From Cyanobium usitatum str. Tous (GTDB taxonomy: Bacteria > Cyanobacteriota > Cyanobacteriia > PCC-6307 > Cyanobiaceae): a DNA stretch of 64,000 bases. This document shows, one piece after another, positions 53,312 to 64,000 of this stretch; within the stretch, counting starts at the first letter, position 1, and every line of letters begins with the position of its first letter. The position numbers and the translations under genes were made by a program. Location of the stretch: assembly GCF_003011885.1 (NCBI RefSeq), contig NZ_PXXO01000011.1:30646-94645 (forward strand), given 5' to 3'. The notes beneath the pieces were generated by a model, which did no database searches, was not told the origin of the DNA, and saw only the letters and a list, made by a program, of their open reading frames with translations.

Positions 53312-55746
53312 ACGACGTCACCGCCCCATTGGCCCCAATTCAGCAGGAGGCCCTGGAGCTGCTCGAGTGGCCGCGGCTCGCTGAGCAGCTGGCCAGCTTT
53401 GCAAGCACAGCTCCGGGCCGCTGTGCCTGCCTGGCGCTGGCCCTGCCCGCTGGCCTCGCTGCCAGCCGCAGCCTGCTCGCTGAAACCACCGAGCTGCTGG
53501 GCCTCGACGGGCTGCTGGAGGGGGGGCTGAGTTTTCAGGGAGTTGCCGATATCGCGGTGCTGGTGACCCTCTGCGCCAAGGGCGGCACGGCTCCGGGCGA
53601 GGAGTTGCTGGCCTTGGCTACCACTCTGGCTGCGGCCCGCCGGCTGCGGCGCCAGATCGACGATCCCCAGCTGCGGCCGGTCTGTACGGCCCTGGTGGCC
53701 GAGCTGCGCACCCTGCCGGAGCTGGAGCAGCGGCTGCATTTTTGCCTTGAAGAGGGCGGCCGGGTGGCGGATCGGGCCAGTCCGCCCCTGGAGGGATTGC
53801 GGCGCCAGCTGCTTGGGGCCCGCTCAGATCGGCGTGATCGACTGCAGGAGCTGATGCGCCGCTGCGGCGCCATGCTCCAGGACACGGTGATCTCGGAGCG
53901 CAACGGCCGTCCCGTGCTGGCTGTGAAGGCTGGCGCTGCCGCTCAGTTGCCAGGGCTGGTGCACGACAGCTCGGCTTCGGGACAAACGGTGTTCATCGAA
54001 CCCCAGGCGGTGATTGCCCTGGGCAATCGCATACGCGACCTGGAGGGGCGCGAGCGGGAACTGGAGCGGGCCGTGCTTACTGCCCTGAGCGCCCAGGTGG
54101 GCGAGGAGGCTGAAGCTCTGGCCGCACTCCAGCAGGTGCTGGTGCGCCTGGATGCGGGGGTGGCTCGGGCGCGCTATGGCCAATGGTTGGGAGCGGTACG
54201 CCCGGAGCTGGCAGACGACCCCAGCGCCCCCTTCGAGCTGCGTGAGCTGCGCCACCCCCTGCTGCTTTGGCAGCAGCGGCGTCAGGGAGGTCATGCGGTG
54301 GTGCCCGTGAGCCTGCTGGTGGCAGCGGAGTTGCGGGTGGTGGCAATCACGGGTCCCAACACCGGTGGCAAAACCGTGACCCTCAAAAGCGTTGGCTTGG
54401 CGGCTCTTATGGCCCGGGCTGGCTTGTTTCTGCCCTGCAGCGGCACGCCCCGCCTGCCCTGGTGCGCCCAGGTGCTTGCCGATATCGGCGATGAGCAATC
54501 GCTGCAACAAAACCTCTCCACCTTCAGCGGCCACATCCGCCGCATCGCCCGCATCCTCGAAGCTCTTCCTGGGCCTGGCGCTGCTGGCGGCGCCTCCCTG
54601 GTGCTGCTCGATGAGGTGGGAGCCGGCACCGATCCCCTCGAGGGTTCGGCCCTGGCCACGGCCCTGCTCAAGCACCTGGCCGATCGGGCCAGGCTCACGA
54701 TCGCTACCACCCACTTCGGTGAGCTCAAGGCGCTCAAATATGCCGATCCACGCTTCGAGAACGCTTCGGTGGCCTTCGATGTGGACACCCTCTCGCCTAC
54801 TTACCGGCTGCAGTGGGGTATCCCGGGTCGCAGCAACGCCCTGGCGATTGCACGCCGGCTGGGGCTGGGGGAGCCGGTGCTGGAGCTCGCCGCCGCCCAG
54901 CTGGAGCCCCTTGGCGAGGGCGAGGTGAACCAGGTGATCGCCGGCCTCGAAAATCAGCGTCAACGCCAGCAGGAAGCCGCCGAGGAAGCAGCCGTCCTAC
55001 TGGCTCGCACCGAGCTGTTGCACGAGGAGTTGCTGCTGCGCTGGCAGCAGCAGACCCAGCAGAGCGCCGAGCTTCAGGAACAGCGGCGCCAGCAGTTGGA
55101 GCGCTCGATTCGTCAGGGACAGAACGAGGTGAAGCGCATCATCAGGAGGCTGCGCCAGGGACCTGATGGGGGGGAGGCCAGCAGCGCTGCCCTAGGCGAA
55201 ACCGCCCGCCAGGCCGGCCAGCGTTTGAAATCGCTGGAGCAGCAGCACCGCCCCACCCCGGAGCGGCGCGAGCACCGGGGCTGGATGCCCGCCGTTGGTG
55301 ATCGGGTGCGGCTGTTATCGCTGGGCAAGGCCGGTGAGGTGCTTGCCATCGCCGATGACGGCCGGGAACTCACGGTGCGCTGTGGGGTGATGCGGCTGAC
55401 CCTGGAGCTGGCTGGCATCGAGGGGCTGCATGGCGAAAAACCCTCAGCCCCTGAGGTGCGCGTGCAGGTGAAGGGTCAGCGGGGGCTGGGGGGCCGGGGT
55501 CCGGATGTGCGCTCCGAGCGCAACACCGTTGATGTGCGCGGCCTGCGGGTGCATGAGGCCGAGGCGGCCTTGGAGGAGCGGCTGCGCGCCGCCAATGGTC
55601 CCGTGTGGGCGATCCACGGCATCGGCACGGGCAAACTCAAGCGCGGCCTACGGGCCTGGTTGGCAACGGTGCCCTACGTGGAGCGGGTGAGTGATGCCGA
55701 GCAGGGCGACGGCGGGGCTGGCTGCAGCGTGATTTACGTGAAATAG
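53308..55746 (+). CDS. mutS2: Endonuclease MutS2
   Basis: An 812-residue MutS homologue that acts on recombination intermediates or stalled ribosomes. MutS-like ATPase: ITGPNTGGKTVTLKSVGLAALM (Walker A), LVLLDEVGAGTDPLEGSALATALL (Walker B), TTHFGELK. A long coiled coil (LENQRQRQQEAAEEAAVLL) precedes the C-terminal Smr nuclease domain (VDVRGLRVHEAEAAL and WAIHGIGTGKLKRGLRAWL). Start is GTG 53308, overlapping the VOC stop. Its 3' end overlaps the convergent ABC ATPase by 13 bases. Confidence 0.95.
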   Translation: MNDVTAPLAPIQQEALELLEWPRLAEQLASFASTAPGRCACLALALPAGLAASRSLLAETTELLGLDGLLEGGLSFQGVADIAVLVTLCAKGGTAPGEELLALATTLAAARRLRRQIDDPQLRPVCTALVAELRTLPELEQRLHFCLEEGGRVADRASPPLEGLRRQLLGARSDRRDRLQELMRRCGAMLQDTVISERNGRPVLAVKAGAAAQLPGLVHDSSASGQTVFIEPQAVIALGNRIRDLEGRERELERAVLTALSAQVGEEAEALAALQQVLVRLDAGVARARYGQWLGAVRPELADDPSAPFELRELRHPLLLWQQRRQGGHAVVPVSLLVAAELRVVAITGPNTGGKTVTLKSVGLAALMARAGLFLPCSGTPRLPWCAQVLADIGDEQSLQQNLSTFSGHIRRIARILEALPGPGAAGGASLVLLDEVGAGTDPLEGSALATALLKHLADRARLTIATTHFGELKALKYADPRFENASVAFDVDTLSPTYRLQWGIPGRSNALAIARRLGLGEPVLELAAAQLEPLGEGEVNQVIAGLENQRQRQQEAAEEAAVLLARTELLHEELLLRWQQQTQQSAELQEQRRQQLERSIRQGQNEVKRIIRRLRQGPDGGEASSAALGETARQAGQRLKSLEQQHRPTPERREHRGWMPAVGDRVRLLSLGKAGEVLAIADDGRELTVRCGVMRLTLELAGIEGLHGEKPSAPEVRVQVKGQRGLGGRGPDVRSERNTVDVRGLRVHEAEAALEERLRAANGPVWAIHGIGTGKLKRGLRAWLATVPYVERVSDAEQGDGGAGCSVIYVK

Positions 55747-56960
55747 GGCAGGGTCGGCTCCAGGCTTGCGGGCTCAGGGGGCAGGGGCAGGGCCTCGCCG
55801 CTCGCATCAAACAGACGCCAGCCGCGGGGATCTATATCGAGGTTCAGGCTGGCCCCCGGCGGCAGGATTGTTTCAGGGCCGACCCGCACCTGCACCAGGT
55901 GACCGCCCTCCTCCAGTCGGCAGGTGAGTAGTTGTTCGTTGCCCAGGGCTTCTCCATGGCTCACCTCGGCCCGCAGGTTGCGGTTGGTGGCGGGAGCTAG
56001 CTGGAAGTGCTCGGGCCGCAGTCCGCCAGTGAGCTCCTCCCCTGCCCGTGATGCCAGCATCTCGGCCAGGGGCCCCTCAACTGCCATCTTGCGGCTGCCT
56101 AGTTGCACCTGGCCCGCACCTATCGCGGTTACCGGCAGCAGATTCATGGGCGGGCTGCCGATGAACTGGGCTACAAACAAATTGGCGGGCCACTGATAGA
56201 GCTCCATCGGTGTGCCGAGCTGCTGCAGCCTTCCGGCATTGAGCACGGCGATCCGGTGCCCCATAGTCATAGCCTCCACCTGGTCGTGGGTCACGTACAG
56301 GGTGGTGGTGCCCAGGCGTCGCTGCAGCTCAACGATTTGGGTGCGGGTGCCGGTGCGCAGCTTGGCGTCGAGGTTGCTGAGCGGTTCGTCCATCAAAAAC
56401 ACCGCCGGCGCCCTGGCGATGGCCCGGCCCAGGGCAACCCGCTGCTTCTGGCCACCGGAAAGCTCCTTTGGCAGCCGATCGAGTAGCTGGCCGAGCTCCA
56501 GGGTTTCCGCTACCTCGGCGATGCGCTGGGCGATGCGCTCCTCCCGCCGTGAGCGCAGCCGCAAGGGCCCTGGCAGCCGCCTGGTGGCCAGGTGCAGGCT
56601 GTCTTGAAGCTGCTCAAGGGCCGTGCGGTTGCGGCTGCGGCGCAGGCCGAAGCCGATGTTGCCGGCCACCGTGAGATGGGGATAGAGCGCATAGCTCTGG
56701 AACACCATCGCCACGTCTCGTTGGGCTGGGCGCAGCGAGCTCACGGGCCGATTGCCCACGTAGATCTCCCCCTGGCTGGGCTGCTCTAGGCCAGCCAGTA
56801 GGCGCAGCAGGGTGCTTTTGCCGCAGCCGGAGGGCCCAACCAACACCAAAAATTCGCCGTCCTGAATCTGTAGATCCAGCTGGCGCAGCACCTGCACCGG
56901 ATCACCACCGCGCCGGGGTGGGTAGGTCTTACTGACCTGCTGGAAGCGAACCTCTGCCAA
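55734..56960 (-). CDS. ABC transporter ATPase, sugar-type (MalK/UgpC-like)
   Basis: A 408-residue cytosolic ATPase. Walker [23 protein letters not shown]-loop [19 protein letters not shown], signature [19 protein letters not shown], Walker [17 protein letters not shown]-loop [12 protein letters not shown]. The C-terminal TOBE/regulatory domain is present. Between the Q-loop and signature lies an insertion ([22 protein letters not shown]) longer than in E. coli MalK. No permease or binding-protein gene is near, so it may serve several transporters elsewhere. Substrate unknown. Confidence 0.9.
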   Translation of the reverse strand: MAEVRFQQVSKTYPPRRGGDPVQVLRQLDLQIQDGEFLVLVGPSGCGKSTLLRLLAGLEQPSQGEIYVGNRPVSSLRPAQRDVAMVFQSYALYPHLTVAGNIGFGLRRSRNRTALEQLQDSLHLATRRLPGPLRLRSRREERIAQRIAEVAETLELGQLLDRLPKELSGGQKQRVALGRAIARAPAVFLMDEPLSNLDAKLRTGTRTQIVELQRRLGTTTLYVTHDQVEAMTMGHRIAVLNAGRLQQLGTPMELYQWPANLFVAQFIGSPPMNLLPVTAIGAGQVQLGSRKMAVEGPLAEMLASRAGEELTGGLRPEHFQLAPATNRNLRAEVSHGEALGNEQLLTCRLEEGGHLVQVRVGPETILPPGASLNLDIDPRGWRLFDASGEALPLPPEPASLEPTLPYFT

Positions 56961-56998
56961 GACGGGCCTTCAGACGGCGCGATCCTAGGTTTGTTCCA

Positions 56999-58009
56999 AT
57001 GCAATTCATCGATCAAGCCCGCGTAACGGTCAAAGCCGGCCGAGGCGGCGACGGAATCGTGGCGTTTCGCCGCGAGAAATATGTTCCAGCCGGCGGCCCT
57101 TCCGGCGGCGATGGCGGCCGTGGTGCCGACGTGCTGCTGGTGGCTGACGCCAACCTCCAGACCCTGCTGGATTTCAAGTACAAGCGCCAGTTTTTGGCGG
57201 TCGATGGTCGCCGGGGCGGCCCCAACCGCTGCACCGGTGCCAGCGGTAACCATCTGGTGATCAAGGTGCCATGCGGCACGGTGGTTCGCGATGCCCGCAC
57301 CTCAATTTTGCTCGGTGATCTCACCGATGCAGGTGAGGAGCTACTGGTGGCCTTTGGCGGCCGCGGCGGCCTTGGCAATGCCCACTACCTCAGCAACCGC
57401 AACCGGGCCCCGGAGAAGTTCACCGAGGGCCGGGAGGGAGAGGAGTGGCTGCTGCAGCTGGAGCTCAAGCTGTTGGCTGAGGTTGGCATCATCGGCTTGC
57501 CCAATGCCGGCAAGAGCACCTTGATTTCGGTGCTTTCGGCAGCTCGGCCCAAGATCGCCGATTACCCCTTCACCACCCTGGTGCCCAACCTGGGGGTGGT
57601 GCGCCGTCCCAGTGGTGACGGCACCGTCTTTGCCGATATTCCTGGTTTGATCGCTGGAGCGGCCCAGGGGGCAGGGCTAGGGCACGACTTCCTACGCCAC
57701 ATCGAGCGCACCAGGCTGCTGATCCACCTGATCGATTCCAGCGCTGAGGATGTGGTCGCCGACCTCAACGTGGTCGAGGGGGAGCTCACGGCCTACGGCC
57801 ATGGGCTCGACCAGAGGCCCCGCCTAGTAGTGCTCAATAAGATCGAATTGCTCGATCCAGCCAGTCTTGAAGAGCTGGTAGAGAAGGTGAGCCAGCAGGT
57901 GCAGGCCCGTGGCGGCTTGCCCGTTCTGGCTGTTTCAGCTGCGGCCTCCAAAAATTTGCCGCAGCTGCTGGCCGCGGTGTGGCAGCAGCTCGGCATTGTT
58001 CAACTTTAG
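56999..58009 (+). CDS. obg: GTPase Obg/CgtA
   Basis: A ribosome-assembly and stress GTPase of 336 residues. The N-terminal Obg domain is glycine-rich ([30 protein letters not shown]). G-motifs: [34 protein letters not shown] (G1/G2), [26 protein letters not shown] (G3) and LNKIELL (G4). The C-terminal OCT domain of some Obg proteins is absent, which is common in cyanobacteria. It starts 38 bases from the divergent ABC ATPase. Confidence 0.96.
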   Translation: MQFIDQARVTVKAGRGGDGIVAFRREKYVPAGGPSGGDGGRGADVLLVADANLQTLLDFKYKRQFLAVDGRRGGPNRCTGASGNHLVIKVPCGTVVRDARTSILLGDLTDAGEELLVAFGGRGGLGNAHYLSNRNRAPEKFTEGREGEEWLLQLELKLLAEVGIIGLPNAGKSTLISVLSAARPKIADYPFTTLVPNLGVVRRPSGDGTVFADIPGLIAGAAQGAGLGHDFLRHIERTRLLIHLIDSSAEDVVADLNVVEGELTAYGHGLDQRPRLVVLNKIELLDPASLEELVEKVSQQVQARGGLPVLAVSAAASKNLPQLLAAVWQQLGIVQL

Positions 58010-58029
58010 GCAGTTCAGCCTTAGGCAAT

Positions 58030-58248
58030 TCAGTCGTCGTAGACGCGGCACTCGGGGGCAGAAGGGTTCAGGTCACAGAACACTTCCAGTGGGGTTGGGT
58101 CGTGGCTGTCCTCGGGATGGTGCTCTTTGAACTCCTTGAGACCCTGGAGCTCTTCCTCCAAGTGGCGGACCTTGCCTAGGTCGCCAGCGGCCTTGGCGGC
58201 CTCGATCTCGCTCTGGTCTTTCTGGATGTGCTCGTCGATGCTTTTCAT
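58030..58248 (-). CDS. CP12-type Calvin-cycle regulatory protein, C-terminal Cys pair only
   Basis: A 72-residue acidic helical protein ending in the CP12 signature VFCDLNPSAPECRVYDD, which docks into GAPDH and binds PRK in the dark. Only the C-terminal Cys pair is present; the N-terminal pair of plant-type CP12 is missing, as often seen in picocyanobacteria. The middle is charged coiled helix (EIEAAKAAGDLGKVRHLEEELQGLKEF). ATG 58248 preferred; ATG 58290 would add 14 residues. Confidence 0.82.
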   Translation of the reverse strand: MKSIDEHIQKDQSEIEAAKAAGDLGKVRHLEEELQGLKEFKEHHPEDSHDPTPLEVFCDLNPSAPECRVYDD

Positions 58249-58452
58249 TCGGATACCGGTCACTAGGTACCGGAGCTCGTCGCCGATCACCTTACGGGCG
58301 CCTGTTCTGGATCGACGCCCCGAAGATGCACTGCCAACTCTTTGAGCACTCCCAATGGCGCCGGGAGCTGAGCTTTGGTGATGTGTTGGATTGACAACAA
58401 TGTGCGTCCAGCGTTCTCCGCGCTGCTGCCAGCCATGGCTGCGGCCCCCGTT

Positions 58453-60338
<1,886 letters not shown>

Positions 60339-60342
<4 letters not shown>

Positions 60343-60980
60343 AGTGCAGCCTCCTCAGCTGGGCCAGCTTGGCCTTTGAGGTAAGCAAACACGCTCTTGT
60401 CGCCCACATCAGCCGCGGCGGGCATGGGAAACTTGCGCAGGCACAGCACCAGCAAAAGCCCGCTCTCCAGGGCCAGCAGGGCCGTGGTGATTGCTCCTGG
60501 CAGCAAGCCGCTGAGGTGGCCCAGCAGGGCGATAGGCAGCAGCAGGGTCACGCCGATCGCCTCCGGTCGCCTGAAGCAGAAAAATTCCTTGAAGCCAACC
60601 CCCGCCAAGGCCGCGAAAAAGGGGCCAATGGCCAGGATCCAGAGGGGCTGGCTGGCCAGGGCCGGCATCATGGCGCCGGGGCCGCTGCGGATCGCCAATG
60701 CCAGGCCCCCCAGGCAGCCCAGTAGCCAGAAAAGCTGCAGGGCCCGGTGCAAGGGCACTAAGTAAATGTGAATCCAGCGCAGGGCTAGTCCCAGCCCTGC
60801 AGCCATCAGCAGCATCCAGGGCCAGAGCTGGTCGGCTCCCAGCTGCCGCCACTGCACTAGCAGGCCTGCTTGGCCAATGGCCACCGCCGTGAGGGCAAGG
60901 CGGTAGCCGAGCACCTCCCTCCGGTCGGTGGCGTCAATCGTGTAGGTGCCGTACACCCCTTCAAAGATCTGATCAGTCAT
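60339..60980 (-). CDS. DUF2301 integral membrane protein
   Basis: A 213-residue protein with about six hydrophobic segments. It starts TDQIFEGVYGTYTIDATDRREVLGYRLAL and contains ALAGVGFKEFFCFRRPEAIGVTLLLPIALLGHL, the recognisable DUF2301 region. Conserved in cyanobacteria, function unknown. ATG 60980 overlaps the GST stop by ATGA, and its own stop overlaps the ABC-F start by four bases. So GST, DUF2301 and ABC-F form a coupled set. Confidence 0.8.
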
Positions 60981-61984
60981 GGATGGGCACGGCCTTGCAC
61001 CAGTGTGGCGAGTGGCGGCCCGGCCGGGATGATTCCCGATGGATGGAGGGGAAAGAGGGCGCCGAAGTAATCGCTGCGCCAGGCCTCCGGGAAGCAGGTC
61101 TCGGCCACTCCGGGCAGGCTGTAGAAGCGCCGGCGCCAGTCCCATAGGGCTGGAAGCTGCCAAAGGGGTAGGCGGCTGCAACCAAATAGGGGCGCATAAA
61201 CCAGCTCCAGCCGGATCAGGGTCGGGAAAAGCCCTATGTCGGCCAGGGTTAGTTGGGCCCCACTTAGCCAGGGAGATTGCTCCAAGGCCCCATTGGCATC
61301 CAGGAGCGCTGCAAACAAGGCCGTCTCGGCCCGGTCGTAGGCAGCCTGGGTGCGGGCGAAACCACAGCGGTACACCCCGTCATTGACGTCGCCCTGCAGC
61401 CGCGTGCGCCACATTTCTGTGGTTTCCTGCTGGTTATGGGGCTCCAGATCGGGCCCTGCTGGTGCGGGCCAGCGGTTGAGCAGCTCGATCAGCCTGGCGC
61501 TCTCCGTAACCAGGATCCGCCGCTCACTGCGGGAATAAAGCGCCGGCACTGTGGCCCGCTGCCCCGGATCAGAGCCTGATTGCTGGTAGAGCTCGATCAA
61601 GCTGGCGCAGCCTTCGAAGGGATTGGCAAAGCGCCAGCGCCCCTCGGCTGGATCGGGGTCCACCACCACCAGGTTGATGCTGCTGCCCAGTTGGCGCAGG
61701 CTCCACACCAGCCAGGCCCGGTGGGCCCAGGGGCAGCTGCGCCCCACAATCAACACGTGCCCATCAGCCGCGCCGGCTTCGCTTGGCAGGGGCGGCAGCG
61801 CCGTGAAGGCTCCGCTGGGACGGCGGTAGTTGCCCTCGGCATCAGCTGGTCCCAGGCCACCCATTAACAGTTGCCATTGCCAGTGCCAGAACGCGCGGGC
61901 CGTGCGCACCAAGGGGGCGGGGGGAGGCATGGTTGCGGGGGCGGCAGAGCTCTGAATCTGCGTCAGGCTGGGTCCGAAATCCAT
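60977..61984 (-). CDS. Glutathione S-transferase of the glutathionyl-hydroquinone reductase type
   Basis: A 335-residue Xi/omega-class GST. The thioredoxin fold has the catalytic Cys in GRSCPWAHRAWLVWSLRQLGS. The C-terminal helical domain has MWRTRLQGDVNDGVYRCGFARTQAAYDRAE, AQLTLADIGLFPTLIRLELVY and DWRRRFYSLPGVAET. These match ECM4/YqjG enzymes that remove glutathione from conjugated quinones. The first 40 residues are a variable extension. Divergent from the aspartoacylase gene with a gap of about 20 bases or an overlap, depending on that start. Confidence 0.88.
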   Translation of the reverse strand: MDFGPSLTQIQSSAAPATMPPPAPLVRTARAFWHWQWQLLMGGLGPADAEGNYRRPSGAFTALPPLPSEAGAADGHVLIVGRSCPWAHRAWLVWSLRQLGSSINLVVVDPDPAEGRWRFANPFEGCASLIELYQQSGSDPGQRATVPALYSRSERRILVTESARLIELLNRWPAPAGPDLEPHNQQETTEMWRTRLQGDVNDGVYRCGFARTQAAYDRAETALFAALLDANGALEQSPWLSGAQLTLADIGLFPTLIRLELVYAPLFGCSRLPLWQLPALWDWRRRFYSLPGVAETCFPEAWRSDYFGALFPLHPSGIIPAGPPLATLVQGRAHP

Positions 61985-62001
61985 TTCTGGCCTTCTTCTT
62001 T

Positions 62002-62970
62002 TTGATCAGCCAAATCGTCAAACCGGCCCAGGTGCTGGTCGTGGCCGGCACCCACGGCAATGAACGCAACGCCCCCTGGCTGCTGGAGCACTGGCGCCGC
62101 CAGCCCGAGGCCCTGCAGCGCCACGGCCTTGATGTGGCGTTGGTGCTTGGCAACCCAGCTGCCCACAAAGTCAATCAGCGCTATGTGGAGCGGGATTTAA
62201 ATCGCTGCTTTGCTCCCGAGCTGCTGGCGGATTCCTCGAGAAACGAAGCTGATCTGCAGCGCGCTCGCCAGCTGCTCGCTTGCCATGGCCCTGATGCCGA
62301 AGCTCCTTCGCTGGTGGTGCTCGACCTGCACAGCACCACCAGCGCTATGGGTAACTCCTTGGTGCTCTATGGCCGGAGGCCGGCCGATCTCGCTCTGGCG
62401 GCGGGTTTGCAGGGGGAGCTGGGGCTGCCGATTTACTTGCACGAGGCCGATGCTTCCCAAACGGGCTTTTTGGTTGAGCGCTGGCCCTGCGGCCTGGTTA
62501 TCGAGGTGGGTCCGGTGCCCCAGGGGGTTATCCAGGCTCAGATCTGCCGTCAAAGCCAGCTCGGCGTTGAGGCGGCCCTGGCCGTGTTGGCGGCAGCCCA
62601 GCGAGGCCGCCTGAGGCTGCCGGCTGAGCTGGTGGTGCATTGCCATCTGGGCAGCTTGGATTTGCCGCGTCATCCAGATGGTTCACCTGCCGCTTGCCTG
62701 CATCCGGAGTTACAGCATCGCGACTGGCGTCCCTTGCGTTCGGGAGATCCGGTGTTTATCGATCCCTGCGGCAAGGAAATTGGCCTGGCCCTACCGCCGG
62801 ATTTGGTGGGGGAGTCCGTTTGCCCCGTCTTTGTGAATGAGGCCGCCTACGGCGAAAAGGGCATTGCCCTAAGCCTCACTCGCAGGGAGTGTTGGCCGGT
62901 TGGGCCTGACTGGTTGCTGGCTCTAACAGACATTGCCTCCCAGTTGGCTCAACGCGGGGCGCCGTTGTAA
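62002..62970 (+). CDS. Aspartoacylase/succinylglutamate desuccinylase family deacylase
   Basis: A 322-residue zinc carboxypeptidase-fold enzyme. Zinc ligands His and Glu are in VVAGTHGNERNAPWLLEHW, the third His in LVVLDLHSTTSAMGNSLVLYG. Arg-Asp in YVERDLNRCF and catalytic Glu in GLVIEVGPVPQGV. Acts on N-acyl aspartate or N-acyl aromatic amino acids. TTG 62002 is favoured, since it comes after the divergent GST start at 61984; an upstream codon at 61933 would overlap it. In Prochlorococcus and marine Synechococcus this gene precedes psbA, as far as I recall. The 3' end overlaps the convergent secreted-protein gene by 22 bases. Confidence 0.88.
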   Translation: MISQIVKPAQVLVVAGTHGNERNAPWLLEHWRRQPEALQRHGLDVALVLGNPAAHKVNQRYVERDLNRCFAPELLADSSRNEADLQRARQLLACHGPDAEAPSLVVLDLHSTTSAMGNSLVLYGRRPADLALAAGLQGELGLPIYLHEADASQTGFLVERWPCGLVIEVGPVPQGVIQAQICRQSQLGVEAALAVLAAAQRGRLRLPAELVVHCHLGSLDLPRHPDGSPAACLHPELQHRDWRPLRSGDPVFIDPCGKEIGLALPPDLVGESVCPVFVNEAAYGEKGIALSLTRRECWPVGPDWLLALTDIASQLAQRGAPL

Positions 62971-63374
62971 TCGATGCCAAGGACGGTGCTCCCGTCACTG
63001 GAGATGCGGATTTCGGTTTCCACCGAAGCCGCCAGATTTAGTTGCTGCCAGCCAGGCGCGCCGCCTAGGAAGCGAAAGAGATAGCCATCACTGGTTGAGC
63101 TGATCAGGCATTTGTTGCCGGCGCTAGCCGTTTCAAACATGCACTTGTCTGGTCGGTAGAGCCCCAAGCCCCCGTTGGTCTGCACTGCGGTGTTGCGAGC
63201 CAAGTTGAGGGCCCGCACGGCGCTGTACGGGACGGGTGCCTCCGCCTGGGCCCGGGCCGGCGCCGCATTCACAAATGAAAGGCTGCCTGCGCCCAGGCAA
63301 TTGGCCACCAACAAGCAACCCGCCAGCAGTCGCGGACTCAACAACGCCGCTGCTGAAGCAAAAGGTGAACCCAT
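62949..63374 (-). CDS. Hypothetical exported protein, cysteine pair
   Basis: A 141-residue protein with an N-terminal hydrophobic segment (LLAGCLLVANCLGAGSLSFVNAAPARA, signal peptide likely cleaved after ARA). The mature part has NTAVQTNGGLGLYRPDKCMFETASAGNKCLISS and YLFRFLGGAPGWQQ, with two cysteines probably forming a disulfide. I do not recognise the family. Overlaps the aspartoacylase 3' end by 22 bases. Confidence 0.6.
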   Translation of the reverse strand: MGSPFASAAALLSPRLLAGCLLVANCLGAGSLSFVNAAPARAQAEAPVPYSAVRALNLARNTAVQTNGGLGLYRPDKCMFETASAGNKCLISSTSDGYLFRFLGGAPGWQQLNLAASVETEIRISSDGSTVLGIDYNGAPR

Positions 63375-63433
63375 GGGTTTATCTACTTAAGAGATCCAGC
63401 TCAACGCAGCGGCTCTGTCAGTGTCAAGGCCAC

Positions 63434-63790
63434 TTACCCACACACCAAGGTGGCCTGCTCCTTGGTGCAGGGCAGGTCGCTCTTGCTGCCATCAGCCCAA
63501 TAAACGCGTAGGCGATCGTCTGAAGTGCCGCTGCGGTACGTCAGGGATTTGATCGCTCCAGCCGGGGGCTTGCCAGCTGGGTCGGCGCCGTTAGCGGCGG
63601 GTGCCGCGTTGAGCTTTTGCTCTAGCTGCTGAATCTTTACTTCCAACTGCTCCTGGCGCTGCTGCAGCTTTTGCAGCTCGGCCGAGGGTTGGCGCTGACA
63701 GCCAGCAGAGAACAGGCAGGCTGCGGCCACGGTTGCTGTGGCCAGGCTGGCCCGTAGAGGCAGGGCTTTAAATCGAACGAGCAGGGCCAT
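63434..63790 (-). CDS. Hypothetical lipoprotein with short coiled coil
   Basis: A 118-residue protein with lipobox LFSAGC near residue 31. A Gln/Lys/Leu coiled coil follows (ELQKLQQRQEQLEVKIQQLEQKL). The C-terminal domain has SLTYRSGTSDDRLRVYWADGSKSDLPC and ends with TLVCG, with two Cys. It lies upstream of the other exported protein (60-base gap, same strand), so both may be one transcript. Function unknown. Confidence 0.6.
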   Translation of the reverse strand: MALLVRFKALPLRASLATATVAAACLFSAGCQRQPSAELQKLQQRQEQLEVKIQQLEQKLNAAPAANGADPAGKPPAGAIKSLTYRSGTSDDRLRVYWADGSKSDLPCTKEQATLVCG

Positions 63791-64000
63791 GCCGGAGACG
63801 CATCCTGAGCTGTCCTCTGCTTAGCAGTGGGCCGGCCCGCTGGCTACGGATTGCCGCCGCCGCACCCCGGCATAAGCAGTACTTATGGAATTCATCAGCA
63901 GGGCTTTGGCGACTCCCGGCCGCCCTTCTCACTAATCCCGCAATCTTCCGTTACAGTCCTGTTACGCAATGTTCTTGCGCTCGACGGGATTCCGTCTGGT
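63791..64000 (+). promoter_or_regulatory. Right-edge non-coding region with HLR1-like direct repeat
   Basis: No ORF is supported here. GTTACA at 63950-63955 and GTTACG at 63961-63966 are direct repeats 11 bases apart. HLR1 (RpaB site) is a pair of (G/T)TTACA(T/A)(T/A) repeats at a 10-base offset, so this is close but not exact. A second motif, CATAAG-N5-CTTATG, is a 6-base inverted repeat at 63871-63887. Both probably regulate a plus-strand gene beyond the window. Confidence 0.4.

Noticed and set aside
53824..54963. 379-residue minus-strand frame opposite mutS2
   Set aside because: Shadow of mutS2; Gln/His/Gly-rich composition with no domain.

Overview
The window is chromosomal DNA from a high-GC cyanobacterium of the alpha (picocyanobacterial) lineage, most likely a Cyanobium/Synechococcus-type organism. 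The basis is: phycobilisome genes (cpcG and a CpcS/CpeS-type lyase), psbX, ycf66, a high-light-inducible protein, ferredoxin-thioredoxin reductase, a CP12 protein, an HemB with an Asp-rich rather than Cys-rich metal site, and a circularly permuted tmRNA gene. The permuted tmRNA is known from Prochlorococcus, marine Synechococcus and Cyanobium. Genes are tightly packed, with many 4-base ATGA overlaps and convergent genes that overlap at their 3' ends. No insertion sequence, prophage or CRISPR array was seen.

Layout. 1-4.8 kb: the tail of a membrane protein, phosphoglucomutase, two convergent secreted proteins, a flavin monooxygenase and small hypotheticals. 5.0-6.1 kb: a PAS-GGDEF gene broken by one extra base in a run of six G. 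6.5-12.4 kb: a four-gene, translationally coupled operon of two GH130-type glycoside phosphorylases, a GT4 glycosyltransferase fused to a second large domain, and a Gfo/Idh/MocA oxidoreductase. This is the best candidate for an undescribed pathway. 12.8-17.5 kb: a phospholipase D lipoprotein, a Rho_N-DUF4912 protein, cpcG and a CpcS-like lyase with an extra N-terminal domain. 17.5-23.5 kb: divergent sufR and ftrC-sufBCDS around a perfect palindrome that is a good SufR operator candidate. 23.5-29.3 kb: a DUF1543 protein, mtnA with a FucA-like class II aldolase, a glutamate-symporter-like protein and an S9 peptidase. 29.3-39.4 kb: a housekeeping and photosynthesis block (def, rpsU, comM-like, HIT, ABC transporter, hli, ycf66, psbX, yggT, accC).

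39.5-48.3 kb: tRNA-Leu(GAG), an LpxB-related protein, msrB, a PRC-barrel protein, smc, a DUF883/holin-X membrane pair and an rRNA methyltransferase. 48.3-48.5 kb: the permuted tmRNA. 48.6-58.2 kb: small envelope proteins, a thioredoxin-like protein, dnaJ-hemB, an HPP-like membrane protein, a VOC protein, mutS2, a sugar-type ABC ATPase, obg and cp12. 58.4-63.8 kb: an ABC-F ATPase, a DUF2301 protein, a glutathionyl-hydroquinone-reductase-like GST, an aspartoacylase-family protein and two exported small proteins. The right edge carries a promoter-like region with an HLR1-like direct repeat, belonging to a gene beyond the window.

All product calls come from reading motifs, lengths and gene order; no database search was run.
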